From contig NW_025791658.1 of the NCBI RefSeq assembly GCF_921293095.1, positions 9,734,001 through 9,798,000 on the forward strand: 64,000 nucleotides of DNA, written 5' to 3'. Shown here in pieces: positions 47,240 to 58,391 of the stretch (its first letter is position 1; each line of letters starts with the position of its first letter). The position numbers and the translations under genes are program-made. The stretch is from Ischnura elegans (taxonomy: Eukaryota; Arthropoda; Insecta; Odonata; Coenagrionidae). The notes under the pieces were generated by a model. The model did no database searches and was not told the origin of the DNA. It saw nothing but the letters and a program-made list of their open reading frames with translations.

Positions 47240-48689
47240 AAACTGAAGGAGATTGAAAGTAAAAATTGTTTTTTAACAAAAATAATTATCTTGGACCCTA
47301 ACTTTTTGTATTGATTTGTTTATATTAACCTATTACAATAATTCTTTTTGTACATTTGTTACAGTACATTCAAGTGTTTGCATGAAAATGAAGTGCCACT
47401 GTCTAAATATTTATTATGTTATAGACTCAGGCCTTTTCCTTATACGGTACTTTAAAATAGATAATATAAGGATTATAAAATAGTTACATTACCATATATA
47501 TTATAGTTTAAAATACCCTCGTCCCAGGAAATTTGCTAATATATTAGGTCTCCAGCTTCGACTGTTGAAAAGTTTAAAGGGCTTATTTTTTAAGACAAAT
47601 CTCATGTTGTATTGTCTTATTTGTTTATTTTTTGCTTACAAATGACCCCGTACAGTTTCGGACAGCCAGAGCTGGACACCCTGTATAATTTAGTCTAGAC
47701 ATACCTGTACTAGCTAGAGGAGTTGTAATAGGAGGAGAAAGAATAAAAACAATTAAATATGCAGATGATCAGGCAGTGCTGGCAGAAAGTGAAGAAGATT
47801 TACAACAAGTGATGGATGATATAATGGATGTGGGGAGAGAATTTGGAATGAACTTAAACATAAATAAAACCAAGGTGATGAGAATCAGCAGAAAAGAAGG
47901 TTGTGTTTGTATATCCTTAGAAGGAAATATCATACAGCAAGTACAGACTTTCCAATATTTGGGAAGTCTGGTAAGATGGAATGGAAGTTGTACTGAGGAA
48001 ATAAGAAGAAGGATATCAATAGGTAAAGGAGCGTATGGAAAGGTAAAAGCATTGGTAACAGCAAAAAGAATTCCAATAGAGATGAGGAAGAGGTTTATGA
48101 AATGTTTTGTGTGGAGTGTAGTGTTGTACGGATGTGAATCATGGACTGTTAAAAAGAAGGAGGAGAGGTATTTAGAAAGTTTTGAAATGTGGGTATGGAG
48201 ACGAATGTTGAAAGTGAAGTGGACTGACAGAGTGAAGAATGAGGAAGTTCTAAGAAGAATAGGCGAGGAAAGAAAATTAATACATATGATTCATAAGAGG
48301 AAGGCAAGTTGGTTAGGGCATATATTAAGAAGGAATTGTTTGGAACGGAGAATAATAGAAGGGAAGATAGAAGGAAAGAGAGGAAGAGGAAGAAGGAGGA
48401 TGGGAATGTTGGATGATATAAGAAGAGGAAGAAAATACAAAGACCTAAAGGAGGATGCTCAGGATAGAGAAAGATGGAGAGAAGTCCAGTGGAAACCTGT
48501 CTAAGGACAGTAATCACTGATGATGATGATGATGATACCTGTACAGTTCAATGCGGCTGCTACAGCCTTCCATTCTTTGTCCAACACGTGACGGTTGTGG
48601 TGGTGTTTGTTTCTTTTGTCCCACAGAGCTGGACGACTTTGCACTGCGATAATTATTTCCTCCTTCATTTCACTACTACTGTCGTTCAC
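45139..48689 (-). CDS. MADF-BESS domain protein of the Harbinger element, two exons, 316 aa
   Basis: Known Harbinger elements encode a Myb/SANT-like or MADF partner that binds element DNA and brings in the transposase; that role is inferred here. Exon 1 is 48689-48539 (50 codons plus one base) and exon 2 is 45938-45139. The join ACAG|GTAT...TTTCAG|ATAAAG is in frame and restores an Asp. The MADF domain spans about residues 9-100: EIIIAVQSRPALWDKRNKHH, NRHVLDKEWKAVAAAL, then across the intron DKDVKLIWKNLRDEFRKQYS and SSWKFFDSMLFLRDQF. An acidic, Ser/Thr-rich linker follows, then a basic coiled stretch (EKEKLKLKLNK), a BESS motif at about 222-255 (FFNSLLPHVKTLDPRKKMMF) and a Ser/Pro/His-rich tail. 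The intron (2.6 kb) holds transposase exon 2 and a LINE that altered the 5' splice site from GTATGT to GTATCA, so splicing efficiency is uncertain. Confidence 0.88.
47240..47700. other. Harbinger interior, 3' flank of the transposase
   Basis: AT-rich sequence inside the MADF intron. No further coding block. Confidence 0.5.
47711..48534 (+). mobile_element. Young 5'-truncated LINE (RTE-type) nested in the Harbinger element, 824 bp
   Basis: It is flanked by a perfect 10-bp target duplication ATACCTGTAC (47701-47710 and 48535-48544). The open frame runs unbroken from the left junction to the stop at 48504: YADD at 47758-47769 (IKYADDQAVLAESEEDLQQV), LNINKTKV, FQYLGSLV, FVWSVVLYGCESWTVKKKEE, FEMWVWRRMLKVKWTDRVKN, EEVLRRIGEERKL and GKRGRGRRRMGMLDDIR. 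It ends in a (TGA)n tail. Endonuclease and the N-terminal half of the reverse transcriptase are missing, so it cannot move by itself. Absence of stops or frameshifts indicates a recent insertion. Confidence 0.9.
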
Positions 48690-48744
48690 AGTTATTAAGA
48701 AAAACTAACCAACACTATAAAAGGTTTTTAAAATACAGAACCGT

Positions 48745-49050
48745 AGGCATACGTCGTCGCGTACTGTGTCGGAGTAGCGCCCAGTGGAATAGGGTAGCGG
48801 TTGGGGAGGGGTAGAGTGGTAGGGGGGGCATGGAACGCACCAATCACGGAGAAGCCTCCCGATGAACCTCGCGGTACACCGCTCGAAAAGACAAAGTCGT
48901 TTGTCTTTGAAAGCGGTCCCGCGCTACCTCCTGGTGAACCGCGAGGTACACCTCTACCTCGACCTGCTCACTATGCGCGCGCCCATAACACACAATGTAT
49001 TTGTGTTACCTCGAGGTACCGCGACCTCTACCTCTACCTCTACCCCTTAA
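48745..49050. repeat. Degenerate right subterminal region of the Harbinger element
   Basis: It contains CCTCTACCTCGACCTGCTCA followed by CTATGCGCGCGCCC at about 48950-48988, a diverged inverse of the left terminus (GGGTGCTCGCATAGTGA), then more ACCTCT units. It may be the original right end, now internal to the unit bounded by 49431. Confidence 0.5.
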
Positions 49051-49431
49051 GGGTGCTCGCATAGTGAAGAGGTAAGAGGTGGAGGTGGGAAAACAGATGG
49101 TGATATTCTCCCAGATCTTGTCGCACTTGATTAATTGGATGAGCACTGAATTCGCGATTACTAGAAGTACCAATCAGCCACCACTTACATGCTGACGACA
49201 TTTCGTCGCTGTCATCACTGCTATCGCTAAACATTTAAAAAATGTTACTACTAACCAAATAACTTGTACACTGGATGCCACACAGTGGAAGACTGGCTTG
49301 TGTTCGAGGCTGTAGGAAAGCTGCGTGCGCAAACCTCTTTACTATGCGATACTACCTCTACCTCCACCTCCATCTCCACCTCTACATCTATCTCCACCTC
49401 CACCTCTTACCTCTTCACTATGCGAGCACCC
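49051..49431 (-). repeat. Inverted copy of the element's left end, itself bounded by inverted termini
   Basis: Positions 49086-49431 are the inverse of 44396-44741. At the inner side a further 35 bases (49051-49085) repeat the terminus GGGTGCTCGCATAGTGAAGA in the opposite sense. The segment could thus fold back or act as a small non-autonomous element. It contains the transposase start codon at 49234 and encodes the first 49 residues identically, then HLHLLPLHYASTLKG and a stop (49040). Such a fragment would be a truncated N-terminal peptide without catalytic residues. Confidence 0.8.
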
Positions 49432-49436
49432 TTAGT

Positions 49437-49552
49437 CAGACCCTGTCCCGGACCGAAAATCACTGGATGCAAGGGTCAATACGCTCAGAAAACTGCGAGT
49501 GCGACAAGACGAAAAACTGGTGTCAATCGCCTGAGAACATTATGATGGTGAG
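49437..49552 (+). other. Possible exon next to the Harbinger insertion
   Basis: An open stretch ends at ATG|GTGAGT, a strong donor. One frame is cysteine-rich (SENCECDKTKNWCQSPENIM). No acceptor or protein family could be established, so this may be chance. Confidence 0.15.
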
Positions 49553-49559
49553 TACTTCA

Positions 49560-52267
49560 ATTTTGTAATCACCGTGTTCGGCATGCTAGTATGCGTCTGC
49601 CCTTAAACTTACTGATCGCTCTTTGAGGATAAATATGAAATGAACTGGTTTCCGACCTTTCAGGATTCAGAATGGGTTTAAAACGAGAAAAAATACGATG
49701 AAAAATTGTCTCCCCAATGTGCTTTCACACGGTTGATTGTTGCAATTGCATTTTCAGATGAACTTAGTTTTGACATGGAATGGACGACAGAGCCATCTAT
49801 TTGTCACACTCTGCTCTACACCCGTTCCACTAATAAAAAAAACATTCTCCCACTCCACTGTCCAATGCGTAACATTCGGACCACCAGCCAGTGCACGTGC
49901 GATTCCCAGCGAATAAATAGCATATACCGAAGTGAGGTAAAGAACAAACAACACGCTACTCACACCAATTTGGAACTACGAAGAAAACCCACACTTTAAA
50001 TACAACAGACCCAAAAGAGCCATTACACACCCAAACCGCTGAACAAAATTGAATAATTAACCACCAAACACAAAAAAGCCATAATACAATAACAACCAAC
50101 ACGCCGATTACCAGCTGATGCTGAATATCGAGAAATTAACTATTAGTTGACCAAAAATGCGATGCGATGCGAGGTTTTATCCGACTTTTTGGCTGCAAAT
50201 GTATTTCGCGCGGGAATCATAAACGTGAAAAAGGGTCGAGAAGGAGCGTTGAAATTGTCTCCCTGACGGGGTGACTTCGGAAAGCGAGTTATCGCGTTCG
50301 CCGGCGTGAATAAAAAATGAAACGACGTGCCCGCGATGTCCCTCCCCTCCATTACCCCTCCCTCCCCCCCTCCGCCATCCCCTCTCCTTCTCTGGAGCGT
50401 CCGTGTGGAGCACGAGGGTCAGAAAACAACGCAAAAAGCAAATGGACTCCTATGTCAATTTTATTTCACTGTTTTGTGTTCCAGAATTAAATTGTTGGCT
50501 ACGCTCTCCCAAAAAACAAATGTCCATCGATATTTACTCTTCAATCTCTAGTCCAAGCTGAAATTCCGTACTTATTTAATCGACCATGCTGGTACACTCC
50601 AGTTCAAGAAAATCCAATATCCTGGAGGTAATATCCCCACGGTCCTGTCGACCTCAACGTCATCATGCGTACACAAAACGCTTCCTGAACTTCTGTACCT
50701 ATCTAAAACTCTTTCTCCGTCAGACGTTACATTTTAAATTAAAACTAATTAGCATGTAATCAGGAAAAATGAAAATACAGTAAAGCACTATTTTACTCAG
50801 ACTACTGATTGAATATCATGAAAAAATATTAAATGAGAGCATGTCCAAAAGGTGAAACCATTTAAATATCATCCGGTCTCTAAGATGGGATAAAATTAAA
50901 TGTCCATCGCGCTTGAGAGGTTGAGATCTGACAGCCTGTCAACGCCTGTCCCGTGGAAAATTCTCAAATGTAATGGCGACGAAGAGTAACACAACTCAGG
51001 ATCTAATCTTTTGAATTTATCGATTAACCCTTCGCAATATACTCGGTTGCATGGACGGCCAGCTCCAAATCGCCGTACAGATACAGGGCCCGGGCCCTCG
51101 CTGGGCCCAAGATTCCACTTGGGACTCTCGCCCACTCGCCCTGATCATACTGCATAGATTGCTTCCGTAAGTCATTGTATAAACCCTAGATTTGCCTCAC
51201 GCTGAAGAGAGGTGACTAGTGCTGATTAAACGTGAAGAAATGCAAGCAAGCCGTATTTTCATTTAATTTTTAACTTATACTTTCTGTATTCTTGATAATA
51301 TTTATTTTTCGTACTGCGTACAGTAAACCTTATTTTGCTTCACAGTAGTGAATGAGTAACATTTATTTACTTACTCATAGTGAGTGTGAATTGACAATGG
51401 TCAGATGACACAGTAAGGTTACTCAAGTGCGCTTAGTTGTTTATATTTTATGAAACGAAGAACGTAGGAAGCAAAATTATGCATCATTATACATAAACAT
51501 GGGACCAAGCATGAAACAATAGCGTACAAAATGTTTAATACATCCGATATTAATTGATAAATGGTGCTCATAAATGGCCCTGAATGAATTAGTCTTGTTT
51601 TTTTAAATGAATGAGTAATGCGAGGTTATGGTTTTGGCAAATCTCCAAGTGAGTGATTCCATTCAATAATTAACCTGTTGAGGAATGGAAATTAAAAAAA
51701 AATTAATTCTAGAGCATCTGCGTTTTACTTTGAATGTACGTTCGGTAATTTTTTCCCGATGGAGGGCGGCACTTCCGGTTCTTTTCGAAGCCTCCCCATA
51801 CTCTATCATTCTTAATTGTTCCTCCATAAGACCCCCCAATTATACTTCTTTTCCACCCGCTCTGTAGACTCTCCAATCCTAAAACTGCCATAATCTCCGT
51901 TATGCTTTCGTTCCTCTCTTTGTGTTTATTCAGAACGTAACTCGCCGCTTTCTTTTAACATATTTCTTAGTTATATATGATTTTACACTTTCCCGGCGAA
52001 CAACTTTTGAAAAATCTTCTCGGGATACCGCGCGGGTAAGATTATTTCTTAGTTGTTTTCCTTCACGGTGAATATTTGTGTGAAAATTGTCCTTTTATCC
52101 AATTACTCCATTCCTTTGATGGATATAATGGATGAGAGTACGTTTATTTAGCATGAAATGCGTCCTTTTGTATTGCTATTGCCTGAAAGAGGCCATTTAT
52201 ATCACAGAAAGTCATATGCATGATTGTTGAGAGAAGTCTACCATTCTGTATGTTAATTAATGTTTCC
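49560..52267. other. No gene recognised
   Basis: About 2.7 kb of AT-rich sequence. Frames at 49706-49999, 50143-50551, 50896-51135 and 51685-51891 lack motifs and often overlap on both strands. Confidence 0.5.
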
Positions 52268-52454
52268 TTTTTTTATTTCCATATACCCCGAAAATAGCTC
52301 GTGGTGGTCTTTACTTAGAGGGTCCCAAAGTTTCAACTCTATGAGTACAAATTCGCATGCCCTGGGTAGAGGCAACTTATCTTAGGCGGGTCACGAATCC
52401 GCGACCTTCGGGTTTGCAATCGAGGACCTCATACCGCCGCCACAGGGGCCGGCA
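52268..52454 (-). repeat. tRNA-derived SINE, minus strand, copy 3 (diverged)
   Basis: On the minus strand it starts GCCGGCCCCTGTGGCGGCGG, has a decayed B box (complement of 52389-52400), and ends GAGCTATTTTCGGGGTATATGG, corresponding to the 3' block of the other two copies. Confidence 0.65.
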
Positions 52455-53280
52455 AAGTTAAATATTAAGTGCATTTCCCGTGAAGTTGTTATTTTTCCCA
52501 ACTTCTCACCCATTTGAGTATTCACTCCCATGGAGGCACGGCAAACGTGCCTGTTCATGCGTTTTGTCCTTGAGTAGATTTATGCAGATGAGATTGCGTA
52601 TTCGACTGGAATGTTAGTGCATGCGAGTGTTACACTCCTAGTGTTGCAAGGAGATTCCTTCCATGCTTCCTAGAATGATTACGGCACCAGTTGATTGAAT
52701 GCTGCGATGCTCATCAATACAGATGCAGAGGCAATATCCTTCTCTCCTATCCTTTTATGTAAATACCGGACTCAGTTATGGCAAATAGTTTCTCTCTCTG
52801 CGCTCCAAGTATCATGCGTAAGTCTTAAAGGTTTTATTTAGGCGACCATAGAAGTGCGCCGGCCATTTTTTTGACATCCCCGCGACGATTGACGAGAGAC
52901 TGCGTTCTCTTGGTTCTTTTGCTATTCGGTGCTTGGCTGAAATATTTTCATCGAAGTAATAAACCCTCACCTGGGAAGCCCCCTTCTTGTGTGGGCGTTT
53001 TCCTGCCGTGGGTTTTTTTTCTAATAAGGACGACAGTCAATATCCTCAGGTTTTTCCCACGTTCACTAACATCTTTTTACACTTGGTCAATAGTAACTTT
53101 GTTAACTTATAATTTTATTTGTTGATTGGAAATGGAACTTCTATTTATTTTTATGTTATTTCTCTGCATGTTATTTCATGAGCAACTTGACGATGTATTT
53201 AACTGCATATATTTCATGTTTGACGAGGGGTTAGGTGGATGATGGCACTTCCTAGTCCCAATCTCGCCAAAGAAAGACGT
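52455..53280. other. No gene recognised
   Basis: The 84-residue frame at 52871-53125 is hydrophobic but has no family motif. Confidence 0.45.
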
Positions 53281-53296
53281 ATTATTATTATTATTA
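53281..53296 (+). repeat. (ATT)n microsatellite
   Basis: Five uninterrupted ATT units. Confidence 0.8.
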
Positions 53297-53419
53297 CTAA
53301 CGATAAAAATAAATATGTAGTAGAATAGCATAGGCCAAGAGGGCTTTCTGCGAAAAGAAGAATCCTCTTACAGCTGACTGTACCCGCATATAAGTAAGGA
53401 AACAGTTCATCAGGTGCTA

Positions 53420-53845
53420 GATATGGAGTATGTTTCTCTATGGAAGCGAGGCTTGACAGCAGCAGAGAAGTCAAAGAGTGGAAGCATTCGAAATGTGGTG
53501 CTACCGAAGAATGATGAAGATAAAATGGATTGACCGTGTAGGTAACGAAGAAGTGCTAAGAAGAGCGAGAGAAACCTCCTAAAAAACTTAAGCAGAGGAC
53601 GGGACAGCTTAGTGGGCCACATTTTGAGGCATGATGGTCTGATGAAGACAATCGTTGAAGGACACAGGTGGAAGGGAAGAAGGGCAAGGGACGGCCCCGA
53701 ATGAGTTACATAGGACAATGAGTTATAAAGAATGTTGAAGAGAAGAAATACGTCGCTATGATACGGCTAGCGGATAGGAGAGAGGAATGGAGAGCTGCGT
53801 CAAAGCAATCTTGGGATTGCTGACTAATTATGATGATGAATACAC
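53420..53845 (+). pseudogene. LINE 3'-end relic (same type as 47711-48534)
   Basis: Translating across frame changes gives MFLYGSEA, VEAFEMWCYRRMMKIKWIDR, VGNEEVLRRARE, then broken blocks up to EEWRAA-like text and a TGATGATGAAT end. This is the C-terminal reverse-transcriptase region plus (TGA)n tail. Multiple stops show an old copy. Confidence 0.72.
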
Positions 53846-53849
53846 CATT

Positions 53850-54481
53850 TTGTTATGTTTTAGTTCCTTTAAATTCTCGAATATATATGCGAAGAAACTA
53901 TTTATTTTTTCTTACACTGAACTTCTCGTCCTGAGCCAAAAATTTTCTTGGTTAATTTCTGAATCATTTTGTTTATCATGTGTTACCACAAGTTAACCAG
54001 TGTAGCCGGTGTAGTCACATGTGAAGCCAAACGCTGGTGCTACCGTGTTAGCCATATATAATGTTGCGCTGCGCCATGATCACATAGCAGTCATTATGTC
54101 GTTGGTGTGCTCGTCGAGGCACGCTGCAATGATATTAGAGAGTCAAGAGCGTTATCTCGCCGTTATTCTGTGAACAGAAGTGTTCTTGAGTGTCTCTTCG
54201 CTTTTTGATGGCGGGAGGAGAAAAATAAATAAATGGCTATGGCTTATGTTCATATCCATGCTGAGAAAATAAGTTAAATTTTTACTTGCCATTGATACGT
54301 AATAATTTATATGTTGAAAAATGCGAGCGGTTGCTATACTCTGTGCTTTTTTTATGAAATCAACTTGTCCCGCTCGCGATGCAGAGCCTTCGATTCTTCC
54401 AACTTCGCCAAAATCGGATCAGGATCGAGAACGTTACCTATCGATTCTTGATCTCTTCACAGTAGATGTTTACTTGTGTTT
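53850..54481. other. No gene recognised
   Basis: No motif in the short frames at 53787-53996 and 54321-54551. Confidence 0.45.
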
Positions 54482-54489
54482 GTCTAGCG

Positions 54490-54656
54490 CAGCGGTTCCC
54501 AAATTGGGGGTCGCGGGCCGTTCGGAAAGGGGTCGCGAGATGTGCGAATAATAAAGTGAACTATGTACTTAAACTTAGACAACCATTTTTAGGGGGTCGC
54601 GGCTAAAATGTATGGGCTAAAATGGGTCGCAGAAAGAAAAAGTTTGGGAACCGCTG
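54490..54656. mobile_element. hAT-type MITE, 167 bp
   Basis: Termini CAGCGGTTCCCAAA and exact inverse TTTGGGAACCGCTG, flanked by a perfect 8-bp duplication GTCTAGCG (54482-54489 and 54657-54664). GGGGTCGCG and GGGTCGC motifs recur inside. This is a recent insertion without coding capacity. Confidence 0.92.
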
Positions 54657-54664
54657 GTCTAGCG

Positions 54665-57385
54665 TAATAGTTGACTACAGTCAGGCAGTGACATTTTTCT
54701 GACGGAAGCAATGAGATCGGTATCACTTGTTGCTTTTGGTTATCATAGTGTGCTTGTAAAAGTTGCATGTTGCAAGTTGCAGTTTTTGCGTGATGAGTTT
54801 ATTGCTTCAACACGTCCAATATTTTTTTTAACCCACGCGAATTGTGAGTACCTCTAAATTTGTGAGCAACATTACCTCCGTGAGGAACCTCTCTACCGAT
54901 CTCCGTGCGCAGCCTAACATACTGGTTCTCAAGACGCGCGTGCTCCAAGGCCGTGCCTGGTCGCTCCCTGGCGTGCCTTTTGTTGTAAAATGCGGGGCGC
55001 GTGCTCTGAATGTTATGGGAAGCTCTGGTGGTGTTTACGAGCCAGGAATTGTGGGAAGGGAAGATGCTCGATTGCCCGAGAAAGAGTTCAGGGGTCGTGG
55101 AGGGAAATTGGAGCGATAAATTGCTTATCCTTTTATAGCAGGCAGGCAATCGAGGCCGGAATTTTAAAAAGATTGCTCCATTTATGAACTTGGGTCATAT
55201 AATCTTATTTATATAATGTGGCCGTATGAATTCATCCCTCTTTTTACCCATCCCTCCCCTTCAACCGCTAATCTACGTTTACCACAGCCACAGGCCGCTG
55301 TTTCGTCAGGAATGTCCAAGTGATAGTGTCCTGACGGAAGCTATGAGATAGTCCCCGCTAGTATTTTTTTTTGTAACCATAGCACTCGAATGAATGTTCA
55401 AGTCGTTTTGCTTGATATTTTTTTCCATTAACTGGTCTAATGATTTGTTCTGGTCGCGAGCCCTTCCTTCTACTAGATGTTGTAGCGAATATTAATATGG
55501 CTCACCCATTCCTGGGGCCATTCTTTCGTGGGAGCCATAAAATTATGGCAGTATTCTAGTAGAAGTGGCGGGGATGTTCACGCATGTACGCATATAGCTA
55601 GGGGAGAGGAGGGTTTTCAGCAGGGGGGCTCCCGTCTTGTTTCTCCATCCCAAAGATGACTTTAACTCCCAGAGCCCATTTTGCCATTTTAGGATGCCAT
55701 TATAACAGCGTCATAAATATTAATAAAATCTACTGTAATATTCCTTTTTTCCCTTTCTCACGTACTATTTTCCCCCGCCACACGATATCCTCACCTTCAG
55801 CCATTTCTGTTACATTCGCATCTTGCAATATAGGGGGAAAATTGAATCTATCCTTTCATATTAAATTCATTTCAATTTCGTAAATGTCATAATCACAGTC
55901 TTCCTTCTCAGTGTGAATATCTAAAGCGAGATACTTCCTCAGCATAGTACGGCTATAATGTCAAAACAGAGTGTGCTTTAGTAGTATACGTGATATTTGA
56001 GAAATTAATTTTTGAAATCTGTTTGATTAAGGTGGGCTGGAATATTCTCCCTCTTGTTCTATTATGGAGGTGGGCGCGCCCACGGAATATGGTGCATATT
56101 TTTATTTCTGAGCCCTCCATTCTGAGGTTTTGTACTAAATGCCTGTGTCCCTGGATATTCAATTTTCAAAAATAGTGTCAGTATTTCCGATTTCATGATC
56201 AATTACCTACCGGACGTCTTAAAAGCTGTGTTCAATCAAAGCAGGGAAAATCTTGTATTTTAGAAATTCACTTCCGTCCAGATAACTTGTTCTAGTGTAA
56301 TTATGGTGGAGTTCAGTTAAAAATTTTAATTTTTTTTAGAGTTCAGCAACATTTTAAATAATATGAAATAACCTAATCTATTGTCACTCATGGCATCCCG
56401 CTGATCAATAACTCACATTAATGGAGCACAATATCACTCGTGAAATTGTTTTACGAGAGATATTTCATTTTAAAAACTTAAGGCGACGGCGGCGGACATC
56501 TTGGAAATTGGCCACTCAACAGCTTAGACTCAACTTCTCCGCTGTAGAGAAGTCGGAATGAACTTCAGGGCTCAATTGAGATCTCTTTATACTAAAGTTA
56601 GTCAAGTCGATTTTGAGTCAGGATCAAGACTTCTGAAGTTCTAAGACACATAGACTCTTGGTGTCTACCCTGGTGACGAAGGGAGAAATTTTACAAATAT
56701 AATTCTTCAGGAAAGCCTACGTATTTTGTAATAAAGTTAATTTCTTATAGTTATAGCGGCATTTTATTTTATAGTCTTTAATAAATGGTACGTTTTGAGA
56801 GGTGATTTAGTGAACTTTTTGGATGGTTGATATAAATAAAATCTTCTAATTTCACCAAATGATTTTCATTGAATCACTTGGGTCATTTTATAATTCAAAC
56901 TCATTTCAAGCAGTAGAATCTATTGTAATTTTGAATATAATACTTTATTTAAATGACCAGCGATGATTTTTCTGAATGTGAACTCAAGAATTTATGATAA
57001 TTAAAGCCACTAATTTTGTCCCGAATTATGGCCGATAATTTTCAGGTTTGGGTATAGAATGTAATTTCCTGTTTTCTTTATTATAAAATATTTTCTATTT
57101 CTTTGCAGGTTCGTAGTAACGCCAACTCGTGGAGTACGAAATGGTGTTGTGGCGTGTCTGTAAGGTTATCTCATTTCTTTTCCTTGTAAAATTATTTTTC
57201 GAGAGCTGAGGGGTTATAGGTAATCATGAGGAAATATATATGAAAAATTAACTGCAAAGAATTTTAGACTAGTCTTTGATTTTAGATCTATTTGGATCTT
57301 TTTTCGCCCGGTGATACTATTTTTATCCCAGATAATTTTCATGTAATCCTAATATATAAAAATTTCCCTCCATTTTAACTATACA
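54665..57385. other. No gene recognised
   Basis: About 2.7 kb. Frames near 54799-55187 overlap on both strands and lack motifs. No bounded element was found. Confidence 0.5.
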
Positions 57386-57460
57386 ATCGTTAGTTCAACC
57401 TAAAATCTTAGGTTGAATTAACGATGTCTTGTACCAGATGATGGATCAGTGAGCCGAAAC
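57386..57460 (+). repeat. Inverted repeat next to a hammerhead-like core (F)
   Basis: ATCGTTAGTTCAACCTAA (57386-57403) faces TTAGGTTGAATTAACGAT (57408-57425) across four bases. Ten bases on, CAGATGA, T, GGATC/GAGCC stem with loop AGT, then GAAAC (57435-57460) has the layout of the other cores, with U4 changed to A. Probably a decayed Penelope-like end. Confidence 0.4.
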
Positions 57461-58388
57461 GCGTTAACCGCAGTAAAAAAGTTTCTTAACATCATTCTTC
57501 TAAATAGGGTAATACGGAAATAACATTTCTGATATTTAATGAATAAAAACGTCGTTTTTCTCTTCGATTACGTCTATATTTTGTTTAATTTACAATTATT
57601 AAACATTATTAAAGATTTGAACGCTTAAGTTTGGGGCTAGACTCCAAATTATAAGTCAAGGAGCAAGCCCCATAAACTAGTCCATGAATGTCACAGTCCA
57701 CATTCTTCCCTAGTATCGATATTTAAAATATAGTGATTTCTCTGTGGTGAATAATTGAGGTACTTACTCATATAGCCTTAAATTGTAATTTCGCGCAATT
57801 GCAATTTCGCAAATTTCGCACAAGATATCTTGAGAGCATTCGTAGTTTTACGGTAATGGGGGAGTAGCAAAGAATGAGATAACACAGAGCCAACTTCATA
57901 GTAGAAAGTATGAGGATGCTGAAGCGCACTCCTTGGAAAATAGAGCAGGTCCCTTCATTTTTTCATCTTCCCGTTACCTTTCTTCTCTCGCGCAGAGATG
58001 ACCTTTGCTCGACTGCATTGTGAAGGCTGTGTACCCGAAGGGACCCCAAACATAAAAACTCCTTGTCGACCGGCCTTCACCCTAGTGGAGCTTTTGCTTT
58101 AAGCTTACTGTGTATTTTTTATTAGAGCTGGGCGCTGCGGCGTCAAAACGGGACTCGTCTCCATAAGGTAGGATTTTTCTGAGCGAGAAACAACGTGCAG
58201 TTTTGCCCACAATTATTTTTTCACGTATTTAATAATTTACTGAATTGGAAGGGAAAAGACCTCGGGTAGCCATTTGAAGCGTAAGTTTCCTCATGATCAT
58301 GTTTGTACTATCTTGAAGCATATCATCGTTGCTCTGCGGCGAAAACAACTTATTATGTACTTCGTTACGGTATCACAAAACGCACGAT
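57461..58388. other. No gene recognised
   Basis: AT-rich, no motif-bearing frame. Confidence 0.5.
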
Positions 58389-58391
58389 TTA

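Larger units (their letters stand above)
44396..49431 (+). mobile_element. PIF/Harbinger transposon, 5036 bp, coding genes intact
   Basis: GGGTGCTCGCATAGTGAAGA at the left end and its inverse at the right end are directly flanked by TTA (44393-44395 and 49432-49434), the usual 3-bp duplication of the superfamily. The inverted repeats are 346 bp long and begin with an array of GAGGTG/GAGGTA units. Inside are a transposase gene on the plus strand and a MADF-BESS gene on the minus strand, the two-gene cargo known from Harbinger elements, where the second protein helps DNA recognition. A LINE (47711-48534) has inserted later. The two long terminal copies differ by about one change, so the rearrangement at the right end is recent. 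Confidence 0.88.

Noticed and set aside
48149-48517. 122-codon minus-strand frame
   Set aside because: It is the antisense shadow of the LINE reverse-transcriptase frame at 47711-48504.
49051-49431. Independent MITE with its own TTA duplication
   Set aside because: The left flank reads TAA and the right flank TTA, which is an inverted and not a direct repeat. Direct TTA repeats flank the whole 44396-49431 unit instead.
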